Of a stretch of 64,000 nucleotides of DNA, positions 61,012 to 64,000 are shown one piece after another. Each line of letters opens with the position of its first letter. Within the stretch, counting starts at the first letter, position 1. The notes under the pieces are model-generated. The model saw only the letters and a program-made list of their open reading frames with translations. It searched no databases and had not been told where the DNA came from. A program made the translations under genes and the position numbers. This stretch comes from Pomacea canaliculata (lineage: Eukaryota; Mollusca; Gastropoda; Architaenioglossa; Ampullariidae). The DNA lies in NCBI RefSeq assembly GCF_003073045.1, contig NC_037594.1, forward strand, positions 28,694,737 through 28,758,736. Direction: 5' to 3'.

Positions 61012-63857
61012 TGTATCACCAACAAAAGCCTTTGGAGATCGAACGCAAACAGGACCAGATGGCACAAACCTTGCGCAAGTCTGACAAAGCGCAGGAGACC
61101 TTTTACCTCAAGACCGGAACCATGGTAACAGCTGATGCACAGCGCAAACGCGCCATGCGACGACTGCTGCAGGACCAGCAAGAGTTGCGGCAATCGCCGG
61201 TCAGCAACGTCTCGGCGGAGCCGTTGGACATTAACATATTCGAGTGGCACTGCAACATCCGACAGGACGACGCCATCTATCACATGGTCTTGTTTCTGCC
61301 TAACAACTACCCGTACGACTCCCCGAGTGCTGAGTTTCTTCCCACAAGCTTCTTGTTCAGCGGAGGAGCCACCATGACAGGAACAAAAGGCACGAAGGTT
61401 GGTATTATTGCTGCAACCGCTTTCAGTTTCATTTCAAATGTTCACATAAGGCACTCAGTCCTCATCTAATAAATAAATAAATAAATTGTTGTGATGGGAC
61501 TTTCTGTTTTTTGCGCAAATCCTAGCACAAGCTTTATTTCTTTCTCGATTTTCTGGTTTAAAACTGCGGGTACCCTTACTAATCATCATAAACCCTGGTA
61601 AACTAAGTACAAGTACTGTCAGGTTATCCAACAGAATCGTTTGAACATGCAAGTCCAAATATTTTTTTTTGGTTAGCCTTTTGGAAGTTTCTTCTGCATT
61701 CCACATTTTCGTTTGTCCTGCTTCAAATATGAACCAAAATCTACTGGGACGCTTACTAGTTGTTCACACGTGGGCAATGTATTTTGCAATGAGAAATACG
61801 AAGTAGTCTCTCCATTAAAAATAATTATTAAAAGTGGGATCACATGTGTTATTGGTACATCTTCATTCTCAATGACATATTTCACCAAGCGTTTTAATGG
61901 AAAAAATATGTGCAGGTTTGTTTGAACATTTTCTCTGACTTTGCAAAATATCATTTGACCGAGTGGACGAATCAGAAAGGATACGGTTGGTCGCCTGGTT
62001 ACACTGTACAGACGGTACTCATGAATTTAGTGGCGTTTTTGGCTGAGACAGCCGGAGAACAGCAGAAAACTGCAAACGTCTCCCTCAGCAAGAGTTTCAC
62101 GTGTCAAGACTGCGGACACACCTACAGCAAGCCTTTCCCAGCACTGGACGCTGAACAAGAAACATCAGGTCACGTGGAAATATTTTGTGTTAAAGTAGTA
62201 GCTAACATTTTACATGAAAGAACTAAGCAAGGATTTGATCCAGACGGTGGTTTATCAGTACAATGTGGTTCAAGTTAAGACTTGTTACTGAATATCATTC
62301 TCGTTGTTAACCAGGGAAAAAGAAGCAATGATTTAGATGTCTCTAATAATAGAATGGTGTGATAACGACGATAACAATAATGACTCTCGACAGATTAGGC
62401 TTAACATAGGCATTGCTGTCTTATCAATTCGTGAAGCCTATTATACAATCTGTAAATCTACTAATAATCACTCGTGACTCAACCAATGATATAACTATTT
62501 AAATGATATATAATTTAATTAATCGAGAAACTTAATTAGTATGTGTTGATGAAAAACTAATCACTGTACACCGTACTAAAGAAAAGCTTTCATTTTTTTG
62601 CAGTCAAAGGAAAAGACGGCATGCTTCTTAATGAAGAAAGCAAGAAAGTAACTGATCGATGCCCAGAAATTGTTGATTACATTTCCAAGCAAAAATTCAT
62701 CCTTAAGCAGTTTGAATCAAAATCAGAACTGTTTGGATACGGACTATCTGTCTCCGGGCCGGCGCACAGACCCTCCCTGACGACCCCGTGTGAGTTCATG
62801 ACTGCTGAGTCGTTCTATGGGATGCAGGCGTCTATGGGCTTTGTGCACAGCACCTTGAAGGAGAAACTGATGTTCTTTCTGCCCATGTACATTCACCCTC
62901 TGCATGGTAACAAAATACAGGTATCATTTCGCTGGATATTTCTAATAGAAAATGTGTTTACCTGGCTTTGAAAAAAATTTGACTAGTCAATGGTCGCATG
63001 ATTTATTCCATAGACAGGTGATGCAAATCCGTGCTTTGTCCAGCTCTATCGGGAATCCAAGTTTCCTCCCATAATCAAAAATAGAGAGATATGTGGGAAC
63101 CCATAAAATTTCACAATGCGAAAAACCTCAAGACTGTGTGTTTTGCTTTATAAGTCTTTGTACAAAACAGTATGGCTAAAATCATGAACGAAAATTATTT
63201 TTATTGTCAGAAAAGAGAATTCATAGTTTATAAAGGTCTGTAAAAAGGACGTCTGCCTATGTTCATATAGGAAACATTCGAAGAAACAATAAAAGAAGTC
63301 GCAAAAATACTCCCGTCGGCGGGTAGCCAAACGCCTTTGGAAGAAGCTGTGCTGAAGACGATTCCTAACCTCATGGCTGCGACAGTCGTGGAGTTTTCCA
63401 AAGGAACCCAACACACAAGCGACAGCTCTCTCACTGGCTATTTCGCTCTTCACAGACTTCTTTTATGGGCACTGGAAACTTATCCGAGCCTTCAGGGATT
63501 GGTGGATACGAAACTAAAGGTTATCAGAATGTAATATTCTTATTTTTCCAGCCATTACACACATTCTTAGAATTTGTAGTACATAATTTTTGCAAAAAAA
63601 TATAATGAGTGATGAGGTGAAACAGCTTCGAGCAAATGCAACAGTCACACGAATAGAGAAGAATAATTTTTGTTATATTCGTTCACGACATACACAGAGT
63701 TCAAAAAGATTTTTTTTACTCTGAATTCGACTTTCATTGTATGTATATGTGTGTGTGTCAGGATTTCATCGAAGGTGAAGAAAAACGGACAAAATCTGCC
63801 TGTCCTCACATCGGAGAATGGCTTATGCTGCTTTCCGCATCAGAGAAATATACGTCT
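61012..63857 (+). CDS. Large protein with an atypical E2 (UBC) domain, 5' and 3' incomplete
   Basis: Exons 61012-61397, 61916-62168, 62604-62920, 63271-63519 and probably 63762-63857 join in phase; the gene runs past the window. The first exon opens with a partial codon, so an upstream exon may exist; the first in-frame Met is at 61060 (MAQTLRKSDKAQETFYL). A UBC fold is seen: NIFEWHCNIRQDDAIYHMVL, LPNNYPYDSPSAEFLP, then across the splice KVCLNIFSDFAKYHLTEW and GYGWSPGYTVQTVLMNLVAF. The Cys of VCLNIF is the likely thioester residue. The usual HPN motif is replaced by SGGATMTGTKGTK. Two further cysteines follow in CQDCGHTYSKPFP. The rest (GYGLSVSGPAHRPSL, LTGYFALHRLLLWALETYP, CPHIGEWLMLLS) resembles uncharacterised large UBC proteins of invertebrates and protists. 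Introns 1 and 4 use GTTGGT and GTTATC donors. Ubiquitin transfer is inferred. Confidence 0.8.
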
Positions 63858-64000
63858 GTACAGATTTTTTTGTTTTTAACAGAGAAGTTTGCACTTTAGT
63901 CTTTCTTTGTACAAAGTAGAATTCCTATCCTGTGTTGGCTGTTTGTCACTCCTAAAACGCGTTAGCTTCCTGTTAAATGTGTTTTTCTGTCTTCTAGTAT

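Noticed and set aside
1-64000. CRISPR arrays, operons, riboswitches or other prokaryotic systems
   Set aside because: The window is intron-rich animal DNA; no spaced direct repeats or compact gene clusters are present.

Overview
The window is animal nuclear DNA, AT-rich, with long introns, GT-AG splice sites and many short transposon remnants. The proteins (proteasome beta-3, lanosterol synthase, THOC3, FANK1, B4GALT7), the small tRNA-like SINE pieces and L2/CR1-like and RTE-like LINE tails suggest a lophotrochozoan invertebrate, most likely a mollusc and perhaps a gastropod. The species is inferred, not shown. All gene models are my own exon-by-exon readings in which splice sites and reading phase were checked to close.

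Layout. 1.26-3.88 kb (-): an unrecognised secreted-type single-pass membrane protein with eight cysteines. 6.75-7.74 kb (+): a decayed hAT transposase whose right terminal repeat ends about 135 bp before the PSMB3 start codon. 7.87-10.41 kb (+): proteasome subunit beta-3, complete. 11.49-22.31 kb (-): lanosterol synthase in 17 exons, convergent with PSMB3, with one apparent 1-base frame break in exon 9. 24.23-25.65 kb (+): an intron-split histone H2B variant carrying two in-frame stops, so a pseudogene. 27.08-31.12 kb (-): THO complex subunit 3, complete. 31.73-47.05 kb (+): FANK1 (fibronectin III plus ankyrin repeats), head-to-head with THOC3 across about 615 bp. 50.55-54.39 kb (-): B4GALT7, convergent with FANK1. 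56.80-57.45 kb (-): terminal exon of an unknown gene. 61.01 kb to the end (+): a large protein with an unusual E2 (UBC) domain, cut by the window end.

Introns and spacers hold LINE fragments (16.3, 19.0, 24.8, 34.8, 39.6-40.9 and 45.3-46.6 kb), a 175-bp hAT-type MITE with target duplication, tRNA-like SINE heads, simple repeats and a tandem duplication copying part of FANK1 exon 9. The genes form no pathway. They are mostly housekeeping genes (protein turnover, sterol synthesis, mRNA export, proteoglycan linker synthesis) plus one gene, FANK1, whose vertebrate orthologues are known for testis expression. No clearly new multi-gene system is visible. The best leads are the broken split H2B, the LSS frame break, the atypical E2, and the frequent GTT-type splice donors.
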